Below are positions 17,949 to 27,546 of a stretch of DNA of 64,000 bases, piece by piece (position 1 is the stretch's first letter; every line of letters begins with the position of its first letter). Origin of the DNA: Rouxiella chamberiensis (lineage in GTDB: Bacteria > Pseudomonadota > Gammaproteobacteria > Enterobacterales > Enterobacteriaceae). The position numbers and the translations under genes were made by a program. Under the pieces are notes generated by a model. The model worked only from the letters and a program-made list of their open reading frames with translations. It was not told the DNA's origin and did not search any database. The DNA is taken from positions 1,116,001 to 1,180,000 of the forward strand of contig NZ_CP114058.1 of NCBI RefSeq assembly GCF_026967475.1, written 5' to 3'.

Positions 17949-18625
17949 TGAGGCCCACTGTTGTCGCAAGTTTTAACGAGAGTATAACCAAAGCCGCGTA
18001 CCGTCCCGATGGCGGTCTTGCCAATCTTTTCTCTCAGATTATGAATATACACTTCAAGGGTATTGGTCAGAGGCTCTGTATCCCAGCTGTAGATATCGTT
18101 ATACAGAATTTCCCGATGCACGGGTTGACCGGCTTTCAGCATCAGTCGGGCAAGAATCGCATACTCCTTCGGCGGTAAATCCAGCAGTTTACCGGCAAGG
18201 TGAATCTGTCTGTGGGCCATATCCAGCGAAAGAGGGCCGGCAACGACGATATCCTCGCCATGATTGACGTGACGTCTGATAAGCGCCCGAATGCGCGCCA
18301 GCAACTCTTCAAGTGCAAAGGGTTTGACCAGATAGTCATCTGCGCCCGCGTCGAGTCCGGCAATGCGTTCGCTGACCGTATCACGGGCGGTCAATATAAG
18401 CACGGGCATGGCTTTTTTCTGCCGACGCTGGCGTAGCAGGAAATGCAGGCCGTCTTCGTCCGGCAGGCCTAAATCCAGAATGAGCAAACTGTACATGCCC
18501 GATGAAATCGCCGCTTCCGCATCACGGATAGTGCTTACCCCGTCACAAAGGTAATGTTCGCCCTGCAAGGCAAGGATAAGTCCCTGCAGCAAAAGTGCAT
18601 CATCTTCGACAATCAGTATTTTCAT
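17945..18625 (-). CDS. pmrA: PmrA/BasR-like response regulator
   Basis: 226 residues from [15 protein letters not shown]. Receiver domain with the acidic pair (EDD), the phospho-acceptor Asp in [13 protein letters not shown] and the Lys of [14 protein letters not shown]-terminal OmpR-type winged helix ([37 protein letters not shown]). Translationally coupled to pmrB. No pmrC-like gene precedes it, unlike Salmonella. The identity as PmrA rather than QseB is from overall similarity. Confidence 0.88.
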   Translation of the reverse strand: MKILIVEDDALLLQGLILALQGEHYLCDGVSTIRDAEAAISSGMYSLLILDLGLPDEDGLHFLLRQRRQKKAMPVLILTARDTVSERIAGLDAGADDYLVKPFALEELLARIRALIRRHVNHGEDIVVAGPLSLDMAHRQIHLAGKLLDLPPKEYAILARLMLKAGQPVHREILYNDIYSWDTEPLTNTLEVYIHNLREKIGKTAIGTVRGFGYTLVKTCDNSGPQ

Positions 18626-18834
18626 AAATGCGTGAGCCCTACGCAAAGTGGATCTTAAGCAAACCTTAAGCCTATCTCCTTTATATTAAGACAACCTGAA
18701 GAGATATTTGGCGGTTTCACAAAGTAATTTTTTTGAATCTCTGGCACAAACTTGTGTCATGTTGGCCTGTAATTTCGTCGAACGAGATGGTAAACTGTAC
18801 GTACATCCAGCTATAAGAGGACGGAGGACGGCTT

Positions 18835-19038
18835 TTGAACGACGAAAAAGCGGCTAATCCGGAAGAGATTCACGCCGTTATAGGATATGTGGTGGCATCG
18901 CTGCTTGAGGCCGGGAAGCCCATGCATATGCACGAGATTGCTGCCATGCTGAAGCAGCAGGCTGAAAGGGCATCGGACGATGCCATGAAAAGAAATTGCC
19001 TGCATGCGCTAAGGCTCATCGCAGACAAAATGAACTAA
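18835..19038 (+). CDS. YmgB/AriR-like small regulator (connector family)
   Basis: 67 residues from TTG with GGAGG just upstream. The pattern VIGYVVASLLEAGKPMHMHEIAAML, then RNCLHALRLIAD matches the short helical YmgB/AriR/YcgZ family: a hydrophobic V-x-x-LL-x-x-G segment, then a helix ending near a Cys or Arg-rich stretch. In E. coli these act as connectors to the Rcs phosphorelay and affect biofilm and acid resistance. It is one of five related genes here and the only one on the plus strand. Confidence 0.65.
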   Translation: MNDEKAANPEEIHAVIGYVVASLLEAGKPMHMHEIAAMLKQQAERASDDAMKRNCLHALRLIADKMN

Positions 19039-19165
19039 ACCCGCGCGATACCCATTAACGTCAGTACTGTTGCAGTCCCGCGTATTCACGCTTTTTCGGC
19101 CGCGGGTAGATTTCTGACGATAGCTTTCGCCTTTTACGAGAGTCAGCGAGCAAACAAGATAAATA

Positions 19166-19192
19166 AAAAAACCGCCCATGAGGCGGTTTTTT
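19166..19192. terminator. Bidirectional rho-independent terminator
   Basis: ACCGCC-CATGA-GGCGGT flanked by A7 and T6. It lies between the convergent genes ending at 19038 and 19229. Confidence 0.85.
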
Positions 19193-19228
19193 ACTGCGCG
19201 ACGACACGCAAGAACGCCGGTGCAGGCG

Positions 19229-19483
19229 TTAAACTTCAGGGTCATCCGGGGTAAGCCCAACGACCAGTTCCAGCGTTTTGCGCATGGCGTCCAGTCGTGC
19301 TGCATCGTTGGTACGTTCCATCTGACCAATCAAATGAATAATGATCGATTTGTTGGTGATCAGACTATTTTCGGCCGTAAGACTTCTGATAGTGGCGCCC
19401 AATACTTCAAGCTCGTTCGCGTGAATTTCGCCCGCGTTGGCGAAGTATTCGAAAAGCTCACTCTCTTCTGACAGCTGCTGCAT
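19229..19483 (-). CDS. YmgA/YmgB-like small protein
   Basis: 84 residues, helical: EVLGATIRSLTAENSLITNKSIIIHLIGQMERTND (residues ~26-60), then RLDAMRKTLELVVGL. It shares the G-x-x-(I/V)-x-x-L ... L-x-x-x-(M/L) spacing of its neighbours but is the most divergent. Same strand and order as the other three minus-strand members, with ~60 bp to the next one upstream. Confidence 0.6.
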   Translation of the reverse strand: MQQLSEESELFEYFANAGEIHANELEVLGATIRSLTAENSLITNKSIIIHLIGQMERTNDAARLDAMRKTLELVVGLTPDDPEV

Positions 19484-19543
19484 TTGCCGCGTCCTCTTCA
19501 GGGAACATTTCCCCGTAATAATTTGTGGTTCAGACTACACTGA

Positions 19544-19837
19544 TTAGTGTTTCTTCTTGTCGTCGGACGGGCCTTCCGAAGAAAAAATATGGCCCACGTT
19601 GTCACTGCCTCGCACTTTGAATGTCGTGCGGTTTCGACTGGCAGTTGCGCTGTTACGCACTTCATTGATGGCACGTTCGCAGGCCCGTTTCCGCGCCTCG
19701 CTCTTCTCTTCATCAGCTAAAGCTTGCAGCTGCGTTATCAGCGCTGCGGTGGACACAGGCCCACCACCATGGAGTAGGGCGAGAACGGCCTTACCCATCA
19801 TAATGTCACTCAGTTTTTCGTCGTCGTTTCTGTTCAT
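19544..19837 (-). CDS. AriR/YmgB-family protein
   Basis: 97 residues. IMMGKAVLALLHGGGPVSTAALITQLQALAD and RACERAINEVR form the clearest YmgB/AriR match of the cluster (residues ~12-62). A charged, Ser-rich tail of ~30 residues (GPSDDKKKH at the end) is appended. In E. coli AriR is a dimeric helical protein linked to acid resistance and biofilm. Likely co-transcribed with 19229-19483. Confidence 0.75.
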   Translation of the reverse strand: MNRNDDEKLSDIMMGKAVLALLHGGGPVSTAALITQLQALADEEKSEARKRACERAINEVRNSATASRNRTTFKVRGSDNVGHIFSSEGPSDDKKKH

Positions 19838-20044
19838 ATCAGCTTCTCGGAATTCAGTTGCCCGACCGGTTGAACCGGGAAAGGCGGATACCAGGCCCTG
19901 CGATCAGTAAGCGGGGGCCGTACCCGGCAGAGAATGTTCTCTCTCGGGTAAGGTCTGTCCGTTATGGCTTAATACGTCAGAGTACAAAATACAATACGAA
20001 GCATCTACGCCACGGGTCATCGATAAGGATTCTACCATACTGAC

Positions 20045-20287
20045 TCAGGCATCCCGCTCAAGCACCAAACGAATAAGCTCCTGATAATGCTTCTCTTCTT
20101 CGGCACTTCCGGCAACCTCGATGCGACGCAACAGCTTGGAACAGAGCGCCTTGCGATTCAGGTTTTTACCGGCACGCAGAATTTCAACTACGATTTGGCC
20201 CATGGTCTCGTCCGCAGAAAGGACAGGAACACGATTGAAAAGATGGGCATCGCTCAAAGGGAGTGCACTGTATTTGTCCTGACGCAT
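20045..20287 (-). CDS. YcgZ/YmgB-like small protein
   Basis: 80 residues: DETMGQIVVEILRAGKNLNRKALCSKLLRRIEVAGSAEEE (residues ~26-65) and a C-terminal helix (HYQELIRLVLERDA). It repeats the cluster pattern of a hydrophobic helix, Gly-Lys/Gly turn, and a second helix with LL-x-x-(I/L). It lies 207 bp upstream of the 19837 gene, so it may have its own promoter. Confidence 0.65.
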   Translation of the reverse strand: MRQDKYSALPLSDAHLFNRVPVLSADETMGQIVVEILRAGKNLNRKALCSKLLRRIEVAGSAEEEKHYQELIRLVLERDA

Positions 20288-20551
20288 AAGTAATCCTTAG
20301 GCTAAGCCTGATTAAAAAGTGATCGAGGGTATAAGTACAAAGTTATACAGCTTTATCATTGTTGTACAGTTATTTTAAAAGAGTGGAACACAGTTTTTTA
20401 GCAAAAAGTGCTAACAGTGTTAAATCAGAAAGTTATGTCTAAGGCGAGAAAGGAGTGATTTCCGAAAAGAGCGTTATTTATCATTCAATTGGCCATCATG
20501 GCGATGGCCGCCTGCATCATTGAATAGTTTGCAGCTTCTGGTGCGCTAGAA

Positions 20552-20860
20552 CTAACCCTCGTCTTTCGTCGAAGAGGTGAAGCGGTTAAAAGGAACCGAA
20601 TTGTTCATACTGCCATTTTTCAGAGCAGAGTCCAGCCAACCTGCGCGCTCGGGTTTAACACTGCCCAAACTGCAAAAACCCTGTAACCAACGGCAAACTT
20701 CGTGCATCAGCAAAAGGCGATTTTCATCGTCTTCGCTCTCGGCCATAGATTTCAGCTCTCTCAGCAACGTATTAACGGTTACTTCTTCCCTGTTGAAGAT
20801 AAGGTTGATAGTCGCCTCACCAATCAGCGTATTACCCTTTGCTTCATCAGAAATAAACAC
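20552..20860 (-). CDS. YmgB-like small protein with C-terminal extension
   Basis: 102 residues. NTLIGEATINLIFNREEVTVNTLLRELKSMAESEDDENR (residues ~10-48) and HEVCRWLQGFC match the two-helix pattern of the neighbours; about 35 extra residues follow. It is the most upstream minus-strand member. The DNA before it is strongly AT-rich, typical of H-NS-silenced or stress promoters (inference). Confidence 0.65.
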   Translation of the reverse strand: MFISDEAKGNTLIGEATINLIFNREEVTVNTLLRELKSMAESEDDENRLLLMHEVCRWLQGFCSLGSVKPERAGWLDSALKNGSMNNSVPFNRFTSSTKDEG

Positions 20861-21211
20861 AAGGACCTCCGAAATATTATTAACTTTTGCGTTAAGCTTT
20901 TTTATTATAAGAAAAAAAGTGAGATTTCGCTGGTCAAGATAGAGCGAATCTTCCTAAAACACCGTTTTATAAAGTAAATAATTTCAATTTTCTGAAATTA
21001 TTTGCGTTAAGTTACTTCATAAAAGCTTTCCGAAAACTTGTAACGTTATACTCTTTGCCAGAGTAGCCCAGGCCGGATAACAAAAGCAACCGCATGAAAG
21101 TGTTCACTTCGTTGCGCCAACGCCTTATTGCAAAAAAGCTTCTCGAACGAGAAGCTTCAGAAAATGAAAACCATTAATGATTGCAGGCCAAATTTCCACA
21201 GGCGACGTTAA
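20861..21211. other. AT-rich intergenic region
   Basis: About 350 bp holding the presumed promoter of the YmgB-like cluster and, at its right end, the dsbB terminator. No coding signal. Confidence 0.5.
21132..21157 (-). terminator. Rho-independent terminator of dsbB
   Basis: AAGCTTCTCG-AA-CGAGAAGCTT, a ten-base-pair perfect stem; on the minus strand it is followed by TTTTG. Confidence 0.85.
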
Positions 21212-21745
21212 TCACCTTGCGGAAAAAAGATCCCGGCGTCTGGTCTGGAAAAACTGTGCCAGCAATACCACTACGCCAATAAGCAGGAAGACGGCGAAAA
21301 CACCCACCAGCCACTGCGGCATGCCCATATTCAGGAAAGTCCATGACCGTTCGGCGCAGTCGCCGGTTGCGACAAATACACCCGGAAGCCATTTATCGAG
21401 CGGCAGCCAGCTCGGGAAGCGTGCGGCAAAATCGCAGGTCGTAAAGGGGGACGGGTGGAGCTGAATCATGGTGTGCTGCCACGAGAGACGCAGTCCTTCC
21501 CAGGCGCTGTAAAGCCAGATAAGGATTGCGCCATAGCGCAGCCAGGTTGCGGGCGCGATGGCCCCGACCAGTCCGGCGCCCAGAATACCAAACAGCGCAC
21601 AGCGCTCGTAAATACACATGACACACGGCAGCAGCAGCATGACGTGCTGGAAGTAGAGCGCCACCAACTCGAGGATCAGTGCGGTGAGCGCCATCAGCAG
21701 CCAGGCACCGCGGCCCTGCGAGAGGCGGTTAAGATATTGCAACAT
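21212..21745 (-). CDS. dsbB: DsbB, quinone reductase of the disulfide pathway
   Basis: 177 residues, four membrane helices. The first periplasmic cysteine pair is in [16 protein letters not shown], the second pair around [12 protein letters not shown] and TGDCAERSW. DsbB reoxidises DsbA and passes electrons to quinones. In E. coli nhaB lies between dsbB and fadR; here only 255 bp separate dsbB and fadR. Confidence 0.96.
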   Translation of the reverse strand: MLQYLNRLSQGRGAWLLMALTALILELVALYFQHVMLLLPCVMCIYERCALFGILGAGLVGAIAPATWLRYGAILIWLYSAWEGLRLSWQHTMIQLHPSPFTTCDFAARFPSWLPLDKWLPGVFVATGDCAERSWTFLNMGMPQWLVGVFAVFLLIGVVVLLAQFFQTRRRDLFSAR

Positions 21746-22000
21746 AGGCTAGTTATCCATGCAGTAAGCTTTCGACAGGCAGTGTAAACCAATTCATCCG
21801 ATCTTCCAGCTTGTTTGAAGAGGAGGGCATTTAAAATAGCACGTGAAATCCAGACGTTGCATGTCGTAAATCAAGGCAGGGACATTTTGCACTTTACTGA
21901 CTCGCGGATGCTATAACCGGAGATTTTCATCTGGTATGATGAGCTGAATTATAACATCTGAAAAAGCAGCTTGTAGAAGCTGTAACGGAAAGCCACACAC

Positions 22001-22720
22001 ATGGTTATCAAGGCGCAGAGTCCTGCCGGTTTTGCCGAAGAATATATTATTGAAAGTATTTGGAACAGTCGTTTTCCTCCGGGGTCCATCCTGCCGGCCG
22101 AGAGAGAACTCTCCGAGCTGATTGGCGTTACACGCACCACCTTGCGTGAGGTCTTGCAGCGCCTCGCACGTGACGGCTGGCTCACCATCCAGCACGGCAA
22201 ACCGACCAAGGTCAACAACTTCTGGGAGACGTCCGGGCTGAATATTCTCGAAACCCTGGCGCGTCTCGATCACGAAAGCGTGCCGCAGCTTATCGATAAT
22301 CTGCTGTCCGTGCGCACCAATATCGCGACCATTTTCATTCGCAAGGCGATGCGCACCAATCCCGAAGAAACGCAGAATGTTCTGGCCAAGGCGCAGGAAG
22401 CCGAAGACACGTCCGAAGCCTTTACCGAGCTGGATTACGGCATTTTCCGCGGTCTGGCCTTTGCCTCCGGCAATCCGATATATGGTCTGATAATCAATGG
22501 ATTACGAGGCCTTTACACGCGTGTTGGCCGTTACTATTTCTCCAATCCTCAGGCACGCAAGCTGGCCGTTGATTTTTACCAGAAGCTGTCGCACATCTGC
22601 GAGCAGAAGCAGTTTGACCAGATTGTCGATTGCGTGCGTGGATACGGAAAGGAAAGTGGCGCTATCTGGCACAGCATGCAGGGCACCATGCCGAGCGATT
22701 TAACCGAACAGCGCCGATAA
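22001..22720 (+). CDS. fadR: FadR, fatty-acid metabolism regulator
   Basis: 239 residues, GntR family. Winged helix: [19 protein letters not shown], then [21 protein letters not shown]; FadR-type all-helical C-terminal domain that binds long-chain acyl-CoA ([36 protein letters not shown]). Represses fad genes and activates fabA/fabB. A strong terminator follows. It is convergent with spoVR, as in E. coli. Confidence 0.97.
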   Translation: MVIKAQSPAGFAEEYIIESIWNSRFPPGSILPAERELSELIGVTRTTLREVLQRLARDGWLTIQHGKPTKVNNFWETSGLNILETLARLDHESVPQLIDNLLSVRTNIATIFIRKAMRTNPEETQNVLAKAQEAEDTSEAFTELDYGIFRGLAFASGNPIYGLIINGLRGLYTRVGRYYFSNPQARKLAVDFYQKLSHICEQKQFDQIVDCVRGYGKESGAIWHSMQGTMPSDLTEQRR

Positions 22721-22773
22721 TCCTGGCGTGATGATTCTGCCAAAGTTGAAACGTTGTGTGGCAAATAAAAGAA

Positions 22774-22796
22774 AAGGGCGCGGAAGCGCCCTTTTT
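22774..22796. terminator. Bidirectional terminator between fadR and spoVR
   Basis: GGGCGC-GGAA-GCGCCC with flanking A and T runs (22776-22791 stem). Confidence 0.9.
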
Positions 22797-22812
22797 GTGC
22801 GTAAAAATTGAA

Positions 22813-24348
22813 TCAAAGTGCAGAAGGTCGGGGAGGACAGCGGTCCAGCAGTTCGATGCTTCCGTCTTCGTTCAACTGCTCCATGTAGACATCAAATCCC
22901 CACAGGCGGTGAATGTGTTTCATCACCTCGCGGCGGCTCTTGTCGAGCGGTGCGCGATCCTGGGGAATATAGCGCAGGGTCAGTGAGCGGTCGCCTCGAA
23001 GGTCAACGTTCCAGACCTGAATATTCGGCTCGTGATTACTCAAATTATATTGCGCGGAAAGTTCCTGACGGATTGCGCGATAACCTTCTTCATTATGTAT
23101 CGCAGATATTTCCAGATAATTGTTACGATCGTCATCAAGCACGGTAAACAATCGGAAATCGCGCATGACTTTCGGCGACAGGAACTGACTGATGAAGCTT
23201 TCGTCCTTGAAGTCACGCATGGCGAAATGCAGGGTATCGAGCCAGTCTGAACCCGCGATATCCGGGAACCAGTGCCTGTCTTCTTCCGTCGGCGACTGAC
23301 AGATTCGCTTAATATCCTGGAACATGGCAAAGCCCAGCGCATACGGATTGATCCCGCTGTAATACGGGCTGTTGTACGCAGGCTGATAAACCACATTGGT
23401 ATGGCTGTGGAGAAATTCCAGAATGAAACGGTCGCTGACTTTTCCTTCATCATAAAGATGATTCAAAATAGTGTAGTGCCAGAATGAGGCCCAGCCTTCA
23501 TTCATGACCTGAGTCTGTTTCTGCGGATAGAAATACTGGCTTATCTTGCGCACGATACGCAAGATTTCACGCTGCCACGGCTCCAGCAACGGCGCATTTT
23601 TTTCCATAAAGTAGAGCAGATTTTCCTGAGGTTCGGAGGGGAACCGGCGAACCTGTTCCGGCGCGTCTTCCTTGTCACGGCGCGGCAAGGTCTTCCAAAG
23701 CGTATTGACCTGACTTTGCAGATAGGCTTCGCGGCTTTCCTGACGGGCCTTCTCTTCCATCAGCGAAATTTTTTGCGGCCTTTTATAGCGGTCTACGCCG
23801 TAGTTCATCAGGGCATGACAGGAATCCAGCAGTCGTTCGACTTCTTCGACGCCATAGCGCTCTTCGCACTGGCTAATGTAGCGGCGGGCAAAAATCAGGT
23901 AGTCGACAATCGAACTGGCGTCAGTCCAGCTACGGAACAGATAGTTATTTTTGAAAAACGAATTGTGTCCATAACAGGCATGAGCAATAACCAGCGCCTG
24001 CATGGTGATGGTGTTTTCCTCCATCAGATAGGCAATACAGGGATTGGAATTGATCACAATCTCATAGGCAAGCCCTTGCTGGCCCTGTTTGTATCGCTGT
24101 TCGGTCTCGATAAACTTTTTACCGAAAGACCAGTGGGTATAGTTGATAGGCATTCCGATGCTGGAATAGGCATCCATCATCTGTTCGGAGGTGATTATCT
24201 CGATTTGATGCGGGTAGGTCTCAAGCCGGTAGCCTTTGGCAACCCGGTCAATCTCTTCCAGATAGGTCTGGAGCAACTCAAACGTCCAGTCTGGTCCATC
24301 ACTCAGACGTTTGTCTTCAGTTTTGTGTTCCTGGGTCTTCGTCGTCAT
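22813..24348 (-). CDS. spoVR: SpoVR-family protein (YcgB)
   Basis: 511 residues, normal length. Conserved SpoVR stretches: PDWTFELLQTYLEEIDRVA, INYTHWSFGKKF, AHACYGHNSFFKNN, MNEGWASFWHYTILN and NPYALGFAMFQDIKRI, rich in His, Glu and aromatics. Function is poorly defined; in many proteobacteria it is encoded with PrkA (YeaG) and YeaH and expressed in stationary phase or sporulation. Those partners are also in this window, 12 kb away. Confidence 0.95.
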   Translation of the reverse strand: MTTKTQEHKTEDKRLSDGPDWTFELLQTYLEEIDRVAKGYRLETYPHQIEIITSEQMMDAYSSIGMPINYTHWSFGKKFIETEQRYKQGQQGLAYEIVINSNPCIAYLMEENTITMQALVIAHACYGHNSFFKNNYLFRSWTDASSIVDYLIFARRYISQCEERYGVEEVERLLDSCHALMNYGVDRYKRPQKISLMEEKARQESREAYLQSQVNTLWKTLPRRDKEDAPEQVRRFPSEPQENLLYFMEKNAPLLEPWQREILRIVRKISQYFYPQKQTQVMNEGWASFWHYTILNHLYDEGKVSDRFILEFLHSHTNVVYQPAYNSPYYSGINPYALGFAMFQDIKRICQSPTEEDRHWFPDIAGSDWLDTLHFAMRDFKDESFISQFLSPKVMRDFRLFTVLDDDRNNYLEISAIHNEEGYRAIRQELSAQYNLSNHEPNIQVWNVDLRGDRSLTLRYIPQDRAPLDKSRREVMKHIHRLWGFDVYMEQLNEDGSIELLDRCPPRPSAL

Positions 24349-25037
24349 CAGCGCACCCTCAGTCAGTTACGGACGCAAGATAAGGATTAAACTTATGCAT
24401 CCACTTCTAATCGTAGCTCAATCTCGACCTCGTGAAGACCGCCGAGCCTTTTTTTACGCTTATTCATCACCTTATCGGACAGACGTTTCAATATCTCGTT
24501 TTTAAAAAACCGGCCGGTTTTTATTCAATGCCATACTCAACTCTATATCCCTCGGCCAGAGTGGTGTCAATAATGGTATGAATATTCACCGTAAACCTTT
24601 ATGGAATACGAAAGCAAATCTGTTTGAATCGGCGGGGGTAACCTATCGGGATTATAATTCTCCATAGGGGAGGTTAACGCGACGTCTGCTAGAAAGTTAG
24701 GGAATATCAGTTAAGTGTTTAAATGTAGTTTTATGTTCTGATTTAAGGCTCAAATATCAGCATTAAATGCTGTGATAAAACGGGTTTGACAAAGCAGGGG
24801 ATTGAATGCAATCAATGCTAGCGTTGCTAGCAAAATGCGTGGAATTATTGTCAATCAGCATGAAATGTCGCGGTATATCGTTATTTAATTGCGCCTATTG
24901 AAAAATTATTCAGTTTCAACGATAAATGTTTGTGAAATTCTTCACACTTTTGGCGATTTCAGTGGGTTTCTTCCAGCGGGTGAGATACTTTCTGCGCCAG
25001 AATATTATGCTTATTGAGATGTAAACTGGAGTCGAGT
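24349..25037. other. Long intergenic region between spoVR and dadA
   Basis: This ~690-bp divergent region should contain both promoters. It holds one TTGCTAGCAA palindrome (24824-24833) next to a second GCTAGC (24817-24822), and an imperfect inverted repeat (TAACCTAT ... ATAGGGGAGGTTA, about 24640-24676). In relatives dadAX is controlled by Lrp and CRP, but I did not find a clear site. Confidence 0.5.
24824..24833. repeat. TTGCTAGCAA palindrome, copy 1
   Basis: Ten-base palindrome, also at 31007-31016 and 31234-31243, always outside genes. CTAG is generally rare in enterobacterial DNA, so three copies are notable. Possible binding site of an unknown regulator. Confidence 0.45.
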
Positions 25038-26339
25038 ATGCGAGTGGTGATTTTAGGCAGTGGTGTAGTAGGTGTCGCCAGTGCATGGTATCTGGCGAAA
25101 GCAGGGCATGAGGTGACGGTCATCGATCGTCAGGCGGGTCCTGCCGAAGAGACCAGCGCAGGCAATGCCGGACAGATCTCACCCGGCTATGCCGCGCCCT
25201 GGGCGGCTCCAGGTGTGCCCTTAAAAGCGGTAAAATGGATGTTTCAGCGCCATGCCCCGCTGGCCATTCGCCTTGACGGCACCAGTACGCAACTTAAATG
25301 GATGTGGCAGATGCTGCGTAACTGCGACATGCGTCATTATCAGACCAATAAAAGCCGCATGGTGCGTATTGCCGAATACAGCCGCGACTGCCTGAAAGCA
25401 TTGCGTGAAGAGACAGGCATTCAGTATGAAGGGCGTCAGGGCGGCACATTGCAGCTTTTCCGCACCGAGCAGCAGTTTGCCAGTGCCTATAAAGATATCG
25501 CCGTGCTGAAAGAGGCGGGCGTGCCCTATGAGCTACTGGAATCCAGTCAGCTTGCGAGCGCCGAACCTGCGCTTGCCCAGGTTGCACACAAGCTGACCGG
25601 CGGTTTGCGTCTGCCGAACGACGAAACCGGCGACTGTCAGCTCTTTACCCGTCAACTGGCCGAAATGGCGCGTCAGGCGGGCGTGAAATTCGAATTTAAC
25701 AAGCAGGTGGATCGTCTGCTGGTGGAAAACGGACAGATTTCGGGCGTTCAATGTGGCAATGAGGTGGTCAAGGCCGACGCCTATGTGGTCGCTTTTGGTT
25801 CCTATTCCACGGCATTGCTGGCCGACCTCGTGTCCATTCCCGTTTATCCGCTCAAGGGATATTCCCTGACGATTCCCATTACCGATCCTGCGTCTGCGCC
25901 GTATTCCACCGTGCTTGACGAGACTTATAAAATCGCCATTACCCGTTTCGACAAACGTATTCGCGTTGGCGGAATGGCTGAAATCGTCGGCTTTAACACT
26001 CAACTCGCCAAGGCGCGCCGTGAAACGCTGGAAATGGTGGTGAGAGACCTTTACCCGAATGGCGGTAATATTGAAGCGGCGACTTTCTGGACCGGTTTAC
26101 GCCCGATGACGCCAGACGGCACGCCTATTGTCGGCAAAACCAGCCTCAAGAATCTCTATCTCAATACGGGCCACGGCACGCTGGGTTGGACGATGGCCTG
26201 CGGCTCGGGCCAGTTGCTGGCCGACATTATCTCCGGTGTCACGCCGGCCATTCCGTCAGACGACCTTTCCGTCGCACGCTACAGCGAAGGTTTTGTGGCG
26301 CAGTCCGACCGTTCCCGCAAAATGCATCCGGTAAGCTAA
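25038..26339 (+). CDS. dadA: DadA, D-amino acid dehydrogenase small subunit
   Basis: 433 residues from [19 protein letters not shown] with GGAG upstream. FAD-binding Rossmann motif [10 protein letters not shown], then [20 protein letters not shown] and the C-terminal [15 protein letters not shown] motif, diagnostic for DadA. It oxidises D-alanine and other D-amino acids to 2-oxo acids at the inner-membrane face, feeding electrons to the respiratory chain. Operon with dadX 100 bp downstream: the racemase makes D-alanine from L-alanine for this enzyme. Confidence 0.97.
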   Translation: MRVVILGSGVVGVASAWYLAKAGHEVTVIDRQAGPAEETSAGNAGQISPGYAAPWAAPGVPLKAVKWMFQRHAPLAIRLDGTSTQLKWMWQMLRNCDMRHYQTNKSRMVRIAEYSRDCLKALREETGIQYEGRQGGTLQLFRTEQQFASAYKDIAVLKEAGVPYELLESSQLASAEPALAQVAHKLTGGLRLPNDETGDCQLFTRQLAEMARQAGVKFEFNKQVDRLLVENGQISGVQCGNEVVKADAYVVAFGSYSTALLADLVSIPVYPLKGYSLTIPITDPASAPYSTVLDETYKIAITRFDKRIRVGGMAEIVGFNTQLAKARRETLEMVVRDLYPNGGNIEAATFWTGLRPMTPDGTPIVGKTSLKNLYLNTGHGTLGWTMACGSGQLLADIISGVTPAIPSDDLSVARYSEGFVAQSDRSRKMHPVS

Positions 26340-26385
26340 CGCCTTAACCCGCTGCACACATCCTCAAAAGAGAGAAAGGAAAGAG

Positions 26386-26412
26386 ACGCCCGTTGCTGCT
26401 GATGGCGGGCGT
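26386..26412. other. Intercistronic hairpin dadA-dadX
   Basis: ACGCCCG (26386-26392) and CGGGCGT (26406-26412) form a stem between dadA and dadX. No U-tract follows, so it may tune relative expression or mRNA stability rather than stop transcription. Confidence 0.4.
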
Positions 26413-26438
26413 TCACTCGATTAAATTCAGGAGTTTTC

Positions 26439-27512
26439 ATGCCACGCCCGATTGCCGCCACCTTGTCATTATCCGCCTTGCACAATAATTTACAGGTGGT
26501 TCGCCGCTATTCTCCTCACAGCAGAGTCTGGTCGGTAGTAAAAGCCGATGCCTATGGACATGGCATTAAACGCATCTGGCAAGGCCTTCGCACGACGGAC
26601 GGTTTTGCCCTGCTGGACTTTAACGAAGCGGTGCTATTGCGGGAGGCGGGTTGGCAGGGGCCAATACTCTTGCTGGAAGGTTTTTTCCAGGCCGAAGACC
26701 TCAAAGCCGTAGCCCATTATGGCTTAACGACCGCGGTGCACAGTCGCTGGCAGGTGGCGGCATTGGCCACGTCTCACGTAACCGCGCCTATCGATATTTA
26801 TTTAAAAATTAACAGCGGAATGAATCGTCTTGGTTTTCAACCGGCCGAAGCCGCCGAAATCTGGCATCAGCTTCGCGCGCTGCCGCAGGTAGGCGAGATT
26901 ACGCTCATGACTCATTTTGCCAGCGCAGATGTTCCTGAAGGGGTAAACGCGCAGGTCGACAGGATTGAACAGGGCAGTTATCAATTGCCCGGACCTCGTT
27001 CCTATGCCAATTCGGCCGCCACACTTTGGCATCCGCAGACGCATCAGGACTGGGTACGTCCGGGCATCATTCTTTATGGCGCGTCGCCAAGCGGCAAGCC
27101 GCAGGACATCGCCGAAACCGGACTTGAACCGGTCATGTCGCTGCACAGCGAAATCCTGGCCATTCAGTCCTTGAGCCCCGGCGATCGCGTGGGTTACAGC
27201 GGCCGTTACTGCGCCGAACAGGCGCAGCGGATTGGCGTGGTCGCCTGTGGATATGCCGATGGCTATCCTCGCCACGCCCCGAGCGGCACGCCGGTCATCG
27301 TGGATGGCGTGAAAACCCGCACGCTCGGGACGGTGTCAATGGATATGTTGATGGTGGATCTCACGCCGTGTCCGCAAGCACAAATCGGCACGCCGGTTGA
27401 GCTATGGGGCCATCAATTGCCGATCGATGAGGTTGCTGCCGCCGCCGGAACCTTGGGGTACGAGTTGATGAGTGCATTGGCGCCGCGCGTGCCCGTTCGC
27501 GTCGACGCCTAA
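26439..27512 (+). CDS. dadX: DadX, catabolic alanine racemase
   Basis: 357 residues. The PLP lysine is in [22 protein letters not shown] and the Tyr of [10 protein letters not shown] are the other active-site elements of alanine racemases. Downstream of dadA with AGGAG before ATG, so it is the catabolic isozyme. A 20-bp palindrome lies past the stop. Confidence 0.95.
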   Translation: MPRPIAATLSLSALHNNLQVVRRYSPHSRVWSVVKADAYGHGIKRIWQGLRTTDGFALLDFNEAVLLREAGWQGPILLLEGFFQAEDLKAVAHYGLTTAVHSRWQVAALATSHVTAPIDIYLKINSGMNRLGFQPAEAAEIWHQLRALPQVGEITLMTHFASADVPEGVNAQVDRIEQGSYQLPGPRSYANSAATLWHPQTHQDWVRPGIILYGASPSGKPQDIAETGLEPVMSLHSEILAIQSLSPGDRVGYSGRYCAEQAQRIGVVACGYADGYPRHAPSGTPVIVDGVKTRTLGTVSMDMLMVDLTPCPQAQIGTPVELWGHQLPIDEVAAAAGTLGYELMSALAPRVPVRVDA

Positions 27513-27524
27513 GTTTGTTCACTG

Positions 27525-27544
27525 GCTGGCCCTGCAGGGCCAGC
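27525..27544. terminator. 20-bp palindrome, possible weak terminator
   Basis: GCTGGCCCTGCAGGGCCAGC is exactly self-complementary, between convergent dadX and the MFS gene. No U-tract, so termination would not be classical. Confidence 0.4.
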
Positions 27545-27546
27545 GT

